A stretch of 64,000 nt of DNA, taken from positions 434,001 through 498,000 of the forward strand of contig AP026139.1 of assembly GCA_030295235.1 (NCBI GenBank), read 5' to 3'. The stretch comes from Fistulifera solaris. Lineage: Eukaryota > Bacillariophyta > Bacillariophyceae > Naviculales > Stauroneidaceae. The notes beneath the pieces are model-generated. The model was given only the letters and a program-made list of their open reading frames with translations, was not told the DNA's origin and ran no database searches. The position numbers and the translations under genes are program-made. Of this stretch, positions 43,734-53,903 are shown in pieces. Every line of letters begins with the position of its first letter. Positions within the stretch are counted from its first letter, which is position 1.

Positions 43734-44170
43734 CGTGCTCGGACTATTTTTCACCTTTCTTTTCTTTTGTTTGTTTAGATTGCGGAGTGAATGAAGATAC
43801 CAGGTAATAAGGTTCGTAAAAGTGCCGAAGCGAAAGGATAAACAAAACGCGATTTGATGCGAATAATGAGGAGAGCCGTTGGCAAAGCGCCAGAGGCGGC
43901 GTGCTAGCTGGACCTCCTATGCATAAAATGTAAAAACGTCGTAGAAGAAAAAATGGAGTTGCATGTTTTGAAAGAAGGTGTGTGTCGGTACTGTTCACTT
44001 GATACAATGCCATCAACCAACCTGTTTCGCGTGAAAACACCATCAAAACAAATAATGGCGTGTATTGGCTGTGCGAATGAATATTTTCATCATCAAATAA
44101 TAATATCATCGTAGACATTGTAGATTTTTGACATTCATCATCCTATTATACTACAAACAAAACAAAACAC
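43734..44170. promoter_or_regulatory. Divergent intergenic region, SET / Nudix
   Basis: 437 bp between two start codons. No ORF of coding character. Confidence 0.4.
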
Positions 44171-44653
44171 ATGGACCCACCCGCACCCTTCCACCCGACG
44201 GCGACGCGTCGTTCGCGCGTGCAAGTCGGTGTCGGTGTCGTCGTCGTACGACCCGAAGACGGTCACGTGTATGTGGGGATTCGACGCAACAGTCACGGTG
44301 CCGGCTTGTTGGCCTTACCGGGAGGGCATTTGGAAATGTACGAAGAGTGGGAGAATTGTGCGCGTCGAGAAGTCGAGGAAGAAATGAATCTGTCACTCGA
44401 TGACGTGCAGTTTCTGCACGTCACCAACGATCCCATGCCAAATGACAACAAACATTACGTAACCATCTTCATGATGGGGACTGCCACAGGAGAACCCGTT
44501 AATGCGGAACCTCATAAGTGTGAAGGATGGTATGCGTTCGAGTGGATTGATCTGATGCAACGAAATGACGATCTCTTTGGGCCATTACTGAATTTAGTAC
44601 GGGACAATCCTTCCTCCTTGCAGCAATATATACAACAAGTGCTTCAAAGATAG
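44171..44653 (+). CDS. NUDT15-like Nudix hydrolase
   Basis: Intronless, 160 residues, no frame error. The Nudix box lies in LPGGHLEMYEEWENCARREVEEEMNL: the spacing and the Glu residues that bind Mg2+ are right, but the late Gly of the consensus is Asn. The N-terminal VQVGVGVVVVRPEDGHVYVGIRRNSHGAG, HYVTIFMMG and the C-terminal EGWYAFEWIDL match the NUDT15/MTH2 subgroup, which hydrolyses (modified) nucleoside triphosphates. Presumably cytosolic. Confidence 0.88.
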   Translation: MDPPAPFHPTATRRSRVQVGVGVVVVRPEDGHVYVGIRRNSHGAGLLALPGGHLEMYEEWENCARREVEEEMNLSLDDVQFLHVTNDPMPNDNKHYVTIFMMGTATGEPVNAEPHKCEGWYAFEWIDLMQRNDDLFGPLLNLVRDNPSSLQQYIQQVLQR

Positions 44654-44746
44654 ACAGAAAAATACTGGGGTAAAAAAGAGATATCGACAGACTTTATTTT
44701 TCTTTCGTTTTTCTTCGCTGCTTTGATGTAGCGATTCTTTGATGTG

Positions 44747-45697
44747 TTAAAGATGATGTTGAAGACCCAGCGAATAATACATTCCGACCGCGACAATCAC
44801 CGCAACGCCACACATAAAGCCATTGTTGTGAGCAAAAAGTGGTTTAGTCTGCGGTTTCCAAGTTTCATCCGTCGATCGTGGACTCGCCACGAGAGCCGGG
44901 GGTGCATCCCAAACGTCACATTTGTGCTCATCTCGCAAAGCACACGGCTTGGAGACAATCTTTGTTTGTACCTGTTTTGTCATGTCGTGATCGTCGCCTC
45001 GACTTGGCATGGCTAATTTAGATGCTTCATCTTCGTACGTAAAAGATGAAGTAGAAGTACTCGTCTCTTCGTTCTCACCGTCGGTGTCAAAACCCTCTGC
45101 TGAAATACAATCGACAAAAGCACCAGGTTTGACATACACCGCAACCTGTTCGGCGGTAGGAGTACATCTGGCATCGACCTGTTGTGCCACAATACTATTC
45201 GGCAGACACTTTTCGTGAGCATAGGTCACGTCATTTCCCAACGATTCGACCGATGGTAGTGGTGAAGCACCCGTTTGTACATACTCCTGCAAATTTATTT
45301 CAATCTGTTGCGCCGCATCACTGACCGGAATCTCCAACTCGGGTAATTCGACGCGAGTAGAGAATCTCACCGTCGTATCTGGACTCACGGAATGACGTGG
45401 ATGCATCGTTTCTCGTTGGCGAGATTCTCTGCGCCATTTTGTAATGGAGAGATAAATCGCATCGAGTGGTGATATCTCTCGATTCGCCGAAACCTTCGTC
45501 GTTGTCGTCATCATCGTGGTAGTCAGGCGCTTTATCATAGGATCTTTTTGCAGTGCTACCTTGGCGACTTGTTCATTGAAATGGCGATTGAGTTGTTTCG
45601 TTAAACCTCGTTGTCGAAGCGCTTCAAGCTCGGATTGTCGTTCCGTCGGCGTGAATGTTCGGGTGGAGACGGTCGCTGGAGATTCGTTTCGGTTCAT
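44747..45697 (-). CDS. Tail-anchored orphan protein
   Basis: ATG at 45697; 316 residues, no introns, no frame error. The body is polar and mostly disordered in appearance, with a helix-forming start (ERQSELEALRQRGLTKQLNRHFNEQVAKVAL), Thr- and Ser-rich stretches and many acidic residues. It ends with a single hydrophobic helix FMCGVAVIVAVGMYYSLGL and four residues QHHL, the layout of a tail-anchored membrane protein. No known domain. Its 3' end is about 90 bp from the convergent Nudix gene. Confidence 0.7.
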   Translation of the reverse strand: MNRNESPATVSTRTFTPTERQSELEALRQRGLTKQLNRHFNEQVAKVALQKDPMIKRLTTTMMTTTTKVSANREISPLDAIYLSITKWRRESRQRETMHPRHSVSPDTTVRFSTRVELPELEIPVSDAAQQIEINLQEYVQTGASPLPSVESLGNDVTYAHEKCLPNSIVAQQVDARCTPTAEQVAVYVKPGAFVDCISAEGFDTDGENEETSTSTSSFTYEDEASKLAMPSRGDDHDMTKQVQTKIVSKPCALRDEHKCDVWDAPPALVASPRSTDETWKPQTKPLFAHNNGFMCGVAVIVAVGMYYSLGLQHHL

Positions 45698-46133
45698 GCT
45701 TGTAGTTTATGAATAAGGCAATGAGTAATGAATGCTTCTTATTATGAAAAGATGGATTACAGCTCCCGCACCTCTGCCACGATTTTGTGGATTGAACGAC
45801 GCCTGATTTTGATGGGGGTGAAAATGACACGAGGCTCTTGCGTGAAGAGTCAAGAGTGATAAAGAGTGAAGATCGATTTTGAAAAGGAGACGGCTCGATT
45901 GACATTCTTTCGTGTACATCTGACTCCAAACTATTTGTCCGTTGAAAAAGTTACCGTTTTCGTTTCTGCGCCGGCGGCGTCACACTATGTACTCCGTAGC
46001 CATTCACGCACTCCCCATCGATTGAGTCACGAATACCTGCAATAATTGTTGCATCAATTATTATTATTCGCCCACTTCTTTTCAACTATCCCTTTTTCTC
46101 AGCAATCAGCACAATACAAATCCCTACATTACC
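45698..46133. promoter_or_regulatory. Divergent intergenic region
   Basis: 436 bp between the tail-anchored protein and transporter start codons. No ORF of coding character. Confidence 0.4.
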
Positions 46134-47225
46134 ATGGAAATATCAAACCGAACCTCCCGAGTGCATCCCAAGGATCTTTCCACCATCGAAGCCGGCGAGG
46201 ATCAGGAGCCACTGATCGAATCATCACCGGAGCCCGCCAAGAAAGCACCCATCGTATCGCGACAGGGTCTTTTCGTGTTAATGCTTTTGGCGGTACAAAA
46301 CTGTTTCAAGAATTTACTCATGCGATATGTGATGAAAGATCAACCACAATTTTTGACATCTGCGGCCGTCTTGGGATCGGAGTCACTCAAACTCACGTTG
46401 AGTGTTATTTACATTCTGTTGATTCAGAAAAAAACATTCGGATCCATTTTACAATATCTCAAAGAAGACAAGCGCAACACACTGTTACTGGCCGTACCTG
46501 CGTCGGCTTATAACTTTCAAATGAGTATGGAATACGTCGCCCTGGCCAACATAAATGCAGCACTCTTTAGTGTTCTCGTGCAATCGAAACTACTCTTTAC
46601 TGCCACATTCGCGGCTTTGTTTTTGCGACAAAAACTCAAATACATACAAATTGTTTCTTTGACACAACTGACGACGGGTGTTATGCTCTGTAATTTGGCC
46701 AAAATGGCGACATCGTCCTCGTCCGAGACGTTGGATCAAGCCATGTGGGTGGGGATTTCTGCGACACTGGCCATTGCCTTGTCGTCGGGCTTTGCCAGTG
46801 TCTATACCGAAAAGGTTATCAAAGCACAAAAAGGCCGGACCGTCCAAGATCAAGATTACGGTTTGGCCTACACGCAAGTGCAGCTCGCCCTCATGAGCAT
46901 TGTTACGATTGGTGCGTACGCGGCCTTTCGCGATTGGGACGCCATTGTTACGAATGGATTGTTTCATAATTTTTCTACAGGTGCTTTCTTGTCAGTGGCG
47001 AGTAGTGCTCTTGGTGGATTGATTGTGGCAGGCGTATTGAAGTATGCGGATTCGGTTTTGAAAGGATACGCGACCGCGCTTTCCGTGATTTTAACGGGGG
47101 TCCTTTCCCGTATCATGTTTGGGACGGAATTGAATGCGATTTACTTTATGGGAATCAGCAATGTTGTCATTGCTGTTATTTTATACAACGGTGGGGAAGA
47201 ATTGAATCGCTACGTGTGTTCTTAA
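46134..47225 (+). CDS. Nucleotide-sugar transporter (SLC35A, UDP-galactose/CMP-sialate type)
   Basis: Intronless, 363 residues, no frame error. After an acidic cytosolic N-terminus come about ten membrane helices with the family blocks AVQNCFKNLLMRYVM, NFQMSMEYVALANINAALFSVLVQSKLLFTA, LSSGFASVYTEKVIK, YTQVQLALMSI and VLKYADSVLKGYATALSVILTGVLS. It would exchange nucleotide sugar for nucleoside monophosphate across the Golgi membrane. The substrate is not readable. It has a close paralogue at 55587-56810. Confidence 0.9.
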   Translation: MEISNRTSRVHPKDLSTIEAGEDQEPLIESSPEPAKKAPIVSRQGLFVLMLLAVQNCFKNLLMRYVMKDQPQFLTSAAVLGSESLKLTLSVIYILLIQKKTFGSILQYLKEDKRNTLLLAVPASAYNFQMSMEYVALANINAALFSVLVQSKLLFTATFAALFLRQKLKYIQIVSLTQLTTGVMLCNLAKMATSSSSETLDQAMWVGISATLAIALSSGFASVYTEKVIKAQKGRTVQDQDYGLAYTQVQLALMSIVTIGAYAAFRDWDAIVTNGLFHNFSTGAFLSVASSALGGLIVAGVLKYADSVLKGYATALSVILTGVLSRIMFGTELNAIYFMGISNVVIAVILYNGGEELNRYVCS

Positions 47226-47825
47226 ACTTAGATTGAATGACTCATCAAGGGGATACGGGAGCTTGTGTCGAAGTACCAATACTGGGCGAATCTTTATCGA
47301 AGCAATCATGTACTCCTGGTTTTGGGAGAGGTTTTCACGGAAGGCAGAATCTCGACAAAGATTTATTCTCTTCCATCGAACAAGTTAAGTAGGTGGATAG
47401 ACGAAAATATTATTACCAGGTATCTGGAATAAAAGATGGACGAAAATAACAAGGGTTCACTGTCGGGTTCACTGTCTTAACTAATGTCGCAGAGGTCGGC
47501 TTCAAAAGCCGCGCCCCTTGTCAGTCGTGCGGTCGCGCTCCCAAATCATCGCCCAAATTCGTTGACTGACTACTGTTTGTACAGAGTCAATTAGTCCTGC
47601 TTTTCGCCACTCCGCGTCGTTCACCCCTTTGGGTTTTCATGAGAAACGGGTGTCAAACCCGCATCACAGAGAAGCTTCACTGCCGTGTCACCAAACGAAT
47701 ATTATTTTCTGTCAAACCTGTCGGTCGTTTCCCATCGGTCGATTATAAATTATCGCTTGATCTCTTGTTCGAGTCAACTCTTTCCACAGTTTCATCACAA
47801 TCACCTTTCTATCTGCTGCTTAAGA
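47226..47825. other. Intergenic, includes a 12-bp tandem repeat
   Basis: 600 bp between same-strand genes; no supported ORF. Two direct copies of gggttcactgtc lie at 47453-47476. The G/C-rich stretch 47495-47545 folds poorly as a tRNA and was not called. Confidence 0.5.
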
Positions 47826-49110
47826 ATGCCTCCGAATCAACGCGACTTTCACGTGTTATCGAGTCATATCGACGACGAAGATTCTTCGACCCGTCGCTAC
47901 CGTTGCGCAGTCCTGGGTTGCGGCATGATGGGACAAGAACATGTATCGTACATGGCGGGTTATGCCGATCGCGTGAGCATTGACTTTCTCTGCGATCCTC
48001 ACACCGATTCACTCAATAAGTGCGTCAAAGTCCTTCGCGAATTCTCTTCCACAGTCAAGACCCCGATGCTGCTACAAGACGAAGAAGAGCTCTTGCAGTT
48101 TGCTCATTCCATCGACTTGTTGGTGATCGCCACACCCAACTACCAACACGCAGGTCAACTGTTACGCTGGGCCAACAACGATATGACCATTTTGGTGGAG
48201 AAGCCCGCGGCTATCTCTACGGCTCAGATTGATGCGTTGAATGTTCACATGAATGCCCGAGTTTGGGTGGCCATGGAATATCGATTTATGCCGGCCATTC
48301 GCCAACTTTTGGAGTTACGAGATGTGGTCGGCGACATTCAGATGGTGACGATTCGCGAAAATCGCTTTCCTTTCTTACACAAGATCGGAGCTTGGAATCG
48401 TGATCCCCAAAAGACTGGAGACACGCTCGTGGAGAAGTGGTAAGTCACTTTTGTCAGGACAGACCCGTGTATGTCCTTGATAAGCAAATGCCTTACACAC
48501 ATCGTAATAATCTATACTCCGCAGCTGCCACTTCTTTGACTTGATGCGTCTCATCACAGGACAAGAAGTAGATCTCGACAAAATACGTACCATGGCGCAA
48601 CGTGGCATCAACTACGAGCATGAGGCTCTGACGACTGATCCAATCATCGATGCAGCTTATGTGATGATGAAGTTCCGGAAAGGGTCGGAAGAACGAGTGG
48701 CCGCCATGGGATGCTTGGAATTGTGCATGTACGCCGACGGTAGTCGTCACCAGGAAGAGATTGTTGTGACTGGTACGAAAGGACGATTGGAGGCTTATCT
48801 ACCAGAGAACAAGGTGTACGCGTTTGTTCGACCGAATCAGGACCAATGGAAAGACCGAAGCGTCCCACCACCGAGAAATGTCGTTCAACCAACTGTTTTT
48901 GATTGCAACAAAATGATGGACGGCCAAGACATTCCATCGCATGGTGGCTATCATTATGGAAGTACCGCTGTCGAGTGGTACCGTCTACTCAATGCTATGG
49001 ACTCGTACAAAGTGACAGGCGAATGGGAGCCGGCCGTCTCATTGACAGATGGTATCAGGGCCGTGGAGATTGGCTTGACTGCAACCGCAGAGATCGTCAA
49101 CGATCTCTGA
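47826..49110 (+). CDS. Gfo/Idh/MocA-family NAD(P)-dependent oxidoreductase
   Basis: Exons are 47826-48439 and 48525-49110, with an 85-bp intron (restores LVEKCCHFFDLMRL). About 400 residues. The N-terminal Rossmann fold has CAVLGCGMMGQEHVSYM and LLVIATPNYQHAGQLLRWAN, followed by the diagnostic ILVEKP (EKP motif). The C-terminal substrate domain has KTGDTLVEKCCHFFD, where dehydrogenases of this family place the catalytic Lys/Asp...His residues. Such enzymes oxidise or reduce sugars or inositol; the substrate is unknown. The start was chosen at the ATG just before PPNQRDFH; upstream in-frame sequence looks untranslated. Confidence 0.88.
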
Positions 49111-49197
49111 AGAAATGAAAACCTTTTCAATAAATATCCTAAAAACAATAAAGTCCTAAATGCATATTATCAATTTTAATACCTACTTTCACAGATG

Positions 49198-50566
49198 TTA
49201 TGTTCGTACGCTTGCGTAGTATTGGCCTAAAGGAGTCAAAGTTCCATCCAAATTGAACAAAGCAGAGCTTGTCCCTTCTGGTCGATCGATTTCAAACGAG
49301 AACCATGCGTATCCCATCACCCATGGCTGCTCCTCCAACCAGGGAATTGCCTCTTTGCAAAGTTCAGAACGGTTTCCGCGGAGTGTCGGTTGTTCTGAAC
49401 CGTAGAAGCGGACCAGTCAGCAGGAGCGAATTCGGTGATGAGAATGGGCTTTCCGTACTTCTCGTACACTGCTTGCATTCTCGTCTTGAAATTATTCACA
49501 TTGGGCCCCCGTACCAATGAACGCCTATCCAGTCGACACGATAACATAATTCGACTGCCCGATCCATAAATTCTTCCATCCATGTACCCAGAGGATCCAC
49601 ACAAGAAGGGCTGACTAAGCTGAGACCCGTTTCTTCAAGCAGGGGCCAAAACTGAATGGCTTGATCGACCGACATGTTCGCTTGATTCTCTTTATCTGGC
49701 TCATTAAAACCCAATAAGCGTTTTACTCGCCTGCTTTGAATTTGCGGCAGAACATGATCTTGAATGAATTCAGGAACAGTCCAAGGACCCCAAATCATGG
49801 GAGTAAATTCCATATCCATCGGTTGAGCGTCGATCCGATAAGCGGCCCAGTTATAATTCCAGTAACCATTCAATGCTTGTACTTTGGGAGATTCTCGATC
49901 CACGACCCTTCTCGTCCTTCCGGTCGCAATGTAAACGCTACTCCTTTTTGCCCGGAAGAGGTGCTGGGGTTGGATGCCGAGGACAACCCGTCGGGTCCAG
50001 AATCGGAGCGTACAGAGTGGGACTGAACAGTTGCATAGATCGCGAAGGTGCAGCGCTGGGTGCCGTATTGCGTAGGTGACTAGTACTCACTGATGGGGAA
50101 ATGGTAGGAAACGGACTCGTGTCGACCAAAGTCAGAGGAGGAACAACATTTGAACCACTCTTATTTCGATTCAGTCCATACTTTAGGGCAATGGCACAAA
50201 AAATCAAGGAAAATATGATGACAAGAGAAAAAGGATAAACAATCCAGTTTTTCTTGGATTAAAAAACAGTTCTTCTTTCAGCTCACGCCACAAATTTGAC
50301 TTTCTTTCCTCAATGCCACTTGACTCGTTTGGGGCGTTGCCTTTCTCACATTCGCCATGCTGGAACGCTATAGTGTCTTCATGTTTTCCTCGGCGGTTCA
50401 TAGTTGCTGGTTCAGGATTTACGCTTCCATAGGTGCCCTGGTCCAGGATCTCTGAAATACAGCGCAAGTACCGCTCACGGTTGGGTTCTTGCGTTGTCGA
50501 TTGATCATGGAGGGTGTCATCCTGATCACATTGAGTAATTTTTCGTTTCATCGTTCTGTCTTGCAT
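49198..50566 (-). CDS. GH128-like glycoside hydrolase (beta-1,3-glucanase type), type II membrane protein
   Basis: ATG at 50566. About 100 cytosolic residues are followed by one anchor helix (TGLFILFLLSSYF/LIFCAIAL), a Pro/Ser/Thr-rich stalk and the GH128 barrel: KGVAFTLR, NGYWNYNW, FTPMIWG, the acid/base Glu in LLGFNEPDKENQANM, DWIGVHWYGG, the nucleophile Glu in ILITEFAPADW, and WVMGYAWFSFE. Five single bases appear to be missing: 50210-50213, about 49969-49973, 49906-49908, 49506-49510 and 49354-49356. Adding them gives an unbroken protein of about 455 residues. GH128 members cut beta-1,3-glucans; in a diatom that could be chrysolaminarin, callose or wall material. Confidence 0.84.
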
Positions 50567-51131
50567 ACGAAAGGTTTAATCGTGTGGTGCGGTGTATCGT
50601 ATCTTGGATCCGATAGTAACCACTCTTTGCTAGGCATCCATTCTCCTCGATAAGATATGATGAGATATTTGAAATTTGCACCAACTTCGTTCACGTCCTC
50701 GTTTATTATCGAGTGCTCACAAAATAGTCGCCCCCCTGTTGTGTTTTCCAGTTTTCCGTCAACTGTGTACTGTTGGTATGGCAAAAAAATGTCGGAGGGG
50801 CAATAGTCTGCGAAGGCACGAATTTGGGGTTCTCGCGGGTCTAATCCAACAGTCTACTTGAATATCCATAGCTCGATTTCGCGGCACTGACTACTTAGAT
50901 GGGAGAATGACCCAAATTCATCATGGCGAAGGCTTTTTTAGGCCTTTATGGCCAAAATGGCAACACGTCTGTCCGGAGCGCGTTACCTAGAGTGCCGATG
51001 GCAAAGAACAGGAAACAGGAGAGGATCCGAGTATAAAAAAGATTGAGCGCAAAACTCTTTCGCACCCTTTTTCGACTTCCGTGCATAACCATACCACTCT
51101 AACAAGGCTCACCTTAATTACATACAACATT
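50567..51131. promoter_or_regulatory. Divergent intergenic region, glucanase / sulfotransferase
   Basis: 565 bp between two start codons. It contains ggcctttatggcc near 50940-50953. No supported ORF. Confidence 0.4.
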
Positions 51132-52811
51132 ATGCAAAGCCCACAGCAGAGCAAGAAGTCACCTCAATCCAATACAACTTTGGTGACGTACTTGGCTCGT
51201 GCTCTGGGTCTCCTCTTTCTCCTTTCGGCTATTTTGAATCTATTTTATCATTCTCATCTGCCGACCCCATCAAAGAACTGGGAGGAGCAACCCGTATCAC
51301 TGCCGAAGCACAACAAGAAGAAGAGAATAAAAGAGCAAAGTAATTTCAAGCCAAAAAAGATACACTCTCCTCCTAATCCTCTCGACATTCCTGCTGATAT
51401 CGAAAAACATTCCGTTCCTGATCTTCCTTCCGATTCGGACGACGAAGACGAAAAACCAGCCAAGCAACACAACAATCAGGGAGCACTCATCAAAGATCCT
51501 CTTTCGGAAACAGTACATCCTACGGCTTCACCCACAGCCTTACCACCTCCCGCTAAACATGGAACAGTTCTCCCTCCGAAACCTAGTTCCATTTTACAAA
51601 AGAACATTCCCCAATTATGGACGCTGGTCGCGGAGCAAGTCGTGAAAACGGACAAGGACGGCAAGCCTTTGCATCATAACATACACAATGTTACCGCAAG
51701 CGATCTGCAAGGTATCGGACAGGATGTCGCGAATATTACCATGGAAGAAGCTCGAAAAGGTCGAGAACCACTCCTGGAGCTATTGACCGCGGCTGGAGTC
51801 ACTAGCATGGACGCGGTCAGTGTAGCCAAACTCCCTACGTGGCAACAAGTTACGGATTTATATGGTGATGGACCAGTGATTTATGGATTGGAGACTTGTC
51901 AGCAATTTCGAGACAAGGTGCCACCCGAAGACGCTTCCATCGGAACCGCTGGATTGTTTAACACGGGGACCAATCCCTTTGCCATGTATCTGAGTGCGAA
52001 TTGTGAAATGCCCCAAAATACCAATGACAAAGCCAAAGGTATGCGATGGCAAGTACCGTGGGGGAAGCACATGTTGGCAACTTACAAGTGGAGGAACACG
52101 GCCAAGCACGATTTTCACGTCAACAAGACGAATGTGTTGCCCACCGTTCTGATACGAGACCCCTATTCGTGGATGCAAAGCATGTGTCGGCATCCGTACG
52201 GAGCCCGATTTGTACACGATCATATACACTGTCCGGGACTAGTGCCGTCGGAGCATGATCGAGAAAGGCATCCAAAGGAGCTGAAAGACAAAGAGACTAT
52301 TCCCGTAGTGGTGACGTATCCGGGTCGACGTGCGCATTTTGATTCACTGGCTCACTTTTGGGCACAATGGTATCGCGAGTATTTAGAGGCGGATTACCCG
52401 CGATTGATAATACGGTATGTTGCGATGTAAGACTTGCAAGAAGGAAGCTTCATGCTGTAATCTTTATCACCAATAGCTTGAAAGGATGTCTCACAGCCGT
52501 GGCATCGATTTTTCTCATAACAGGTTCGAGGACATGATTTTTCACCCCCGGAAAGTGCTAAGTTTAGTATGTGAATGCGCGGGCGCCAAACCGAAACAGG
52601 AGGCCTTCTCGTATGTCGTAGGAGAAGGAAAATGGGAAACAAAGTACACGAAGGCTCATCGAATATGATCTCTGCCATGATCCGATACGGCTCGAATAGC
52701 TCAAGACTGACACAAATGTCGGAAGCCGATCTTGAGCTGGCATATCGAGCATTGGATCCGGAACTGATGGATTTGTTTCAATATCCTCGAGTTCCTCCTT
52801 TCGGATCGTAA
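51132..52811 (+). CDS. Sulfotransferase-like type II membrane protein
   Basis: Start at the ATG at 51132; the upstream frame has no other ATG. Exons are 51132-52414 and 52524-52811 (109-bp intron, joins LIIR to FEDMIFHPRKVL). It has one N-terminal anchor (ALGLLFLLSAILNLFYH), a long charged stem, then a PAPS-type sulfotransferase domain with the 5'-phosphosulfate loop TAGLFNTGTNPFAMYL and the 3'-phosphate block RDPYSWMQSMCRHPYG. One A is missing at 52629-52632 (restores GEGKMGNKVHEGSS). About 520 residues. Probably Golgi-located and acting on glycans; acceptor unknown. Confidence 0.83.
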
Positions 52812-52887
52812 ATGAGCAAAGATGATGTAATCCTGTATAATAAATTTATAAATAAATACTGTCATCTTCAATTAATGTCAAAGCTTT

Positions 52888-53247
52888 TCAACCGGTTGCA
52901 TTCAAATCCGGTAAAATATGCTGGCCGCTTTCGTCTAATTCCAATTCCTGAACCCACACAACATCTTTCTGAGGATCTAACGAGCCATAAATGTGTGGAA
53001 AAAATTCACTATTCCGACTGTTTTCCCATTTCAAATTTGGGATTGTCTTTTCTATCGCCACGAGAAGCAGATCGGGCTGTTTCGCAAAATAAAGAGCCGC
53101 CGTGGAGGCCACCTGCTCGGCCGTCGAACAGTGCAGAAAGCCGTCCTGCAAGTCAATTGGAGAACCTCGAAATACGTGATCTTGTACGGCCAAGGACCAT
53201 TCATCGCGTGTGACAATCTTAAAAATGTAAGGACAAGTGGAGCTCAT
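52888..53247 (-). CDS. DUF952 family protein
   Basis: ATG at 53247; 119 residues, single exon, no frame error. The order PYIFKIVTRDEW, GSPIDLQDGFLHCSTAEQV, DLLLVAIE and FPHIYGSLD is the DUF952 signature (a small fold related to ADP-ribosyl-transfer and glutathione-transferase-type proteins, function unestablished). It has no targeting signal. Its 3' end faces the sulfotransferase end 76 bp away. Confidence 0.88.
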   Translation of the reverse strand: MSSTCPYIFKIVTRDEWSLAVQDHVFRGSPIDLQDGFLHCSTAEQVASTAALYFAKQPDLLLVAIEKTIPNLKWENSRNSEFFPHIYGSLDPQKDVVWVQELELDESGQHILPDLNATG

Positions 53248-53903
53248 TTTCTTTGTAAAAATGAAACATAAAAACGATACTGCGTATTACTAGAGTGTGT
53301 GCTTTCGTTGTAAAGACAGCAACAAGCAACAACAGAAAAGATCTCCTCATTCTCATTTATCGCATTTTTGTTTGTCATTCTCATCTGATTGGCTGGGTCC
53401 CTCCGTCGTCAGTCTGGTATGCAACTTGTGTCGTGAGTCGTGAGTCGTGAGTCGTGAGTCCTCCTCTTCATTGTCCGATCTCTAATCAAAAAAGTAGCAC
53501 GATTACTTCAGTGTACACTTTGTACAAAAATTTCATAGTACAATCCGAACGGACATCGTGGAGACAAACGTTACTCCGTATTATTACGCTCTGGGCTCCT
53601 GGGACAACAAGGTTTTGTACAATTCTGCTTACAGAACCGTGTTTCCTGCAGACTACAACTCTGTATCGATCTTTTGCGACCGTCCATCGTTCCCCATTCC
53701 CCATCGTTTCGATGCATTTTGTTTTTGCCTATCCGATGATCCAAGACAATAGCAGTGTCACGCATCCTTTTACTGCAGAAAGCTGGAACACTCTATTATT
53801 ACTCCTTGAAAACTATTGCTTTCATTCCCAGCCATACAATTCCGTTTCCGTCCAGTTTTCTTGTCGACGCGAGTGAAAGAAGTCATTTCCAAAAAAGCAA
53901 CAA
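53248..53903. promoter_or_regulatory. Divergent intergenic region with a 7-bp tandem repeat
   Basis: 656 bp between the DUF952 and iron-transporter start codons. tcgtgag is repeated four times at 53431-53458. Short frames on both strands show no coding character. Confidence 0.45.

Noticed and set aside
47495-47545. Possible tRNA-like G/C-rich segment
   Set aside because: No T-arm GGTTCRANYCC consensus and no cloverleaf that closes.
53431-53458. Tandem 7-mers as a CRISPR-like or regulatory array
   Set aside because: Contiguous short units without spacers; simple slippage repeat.
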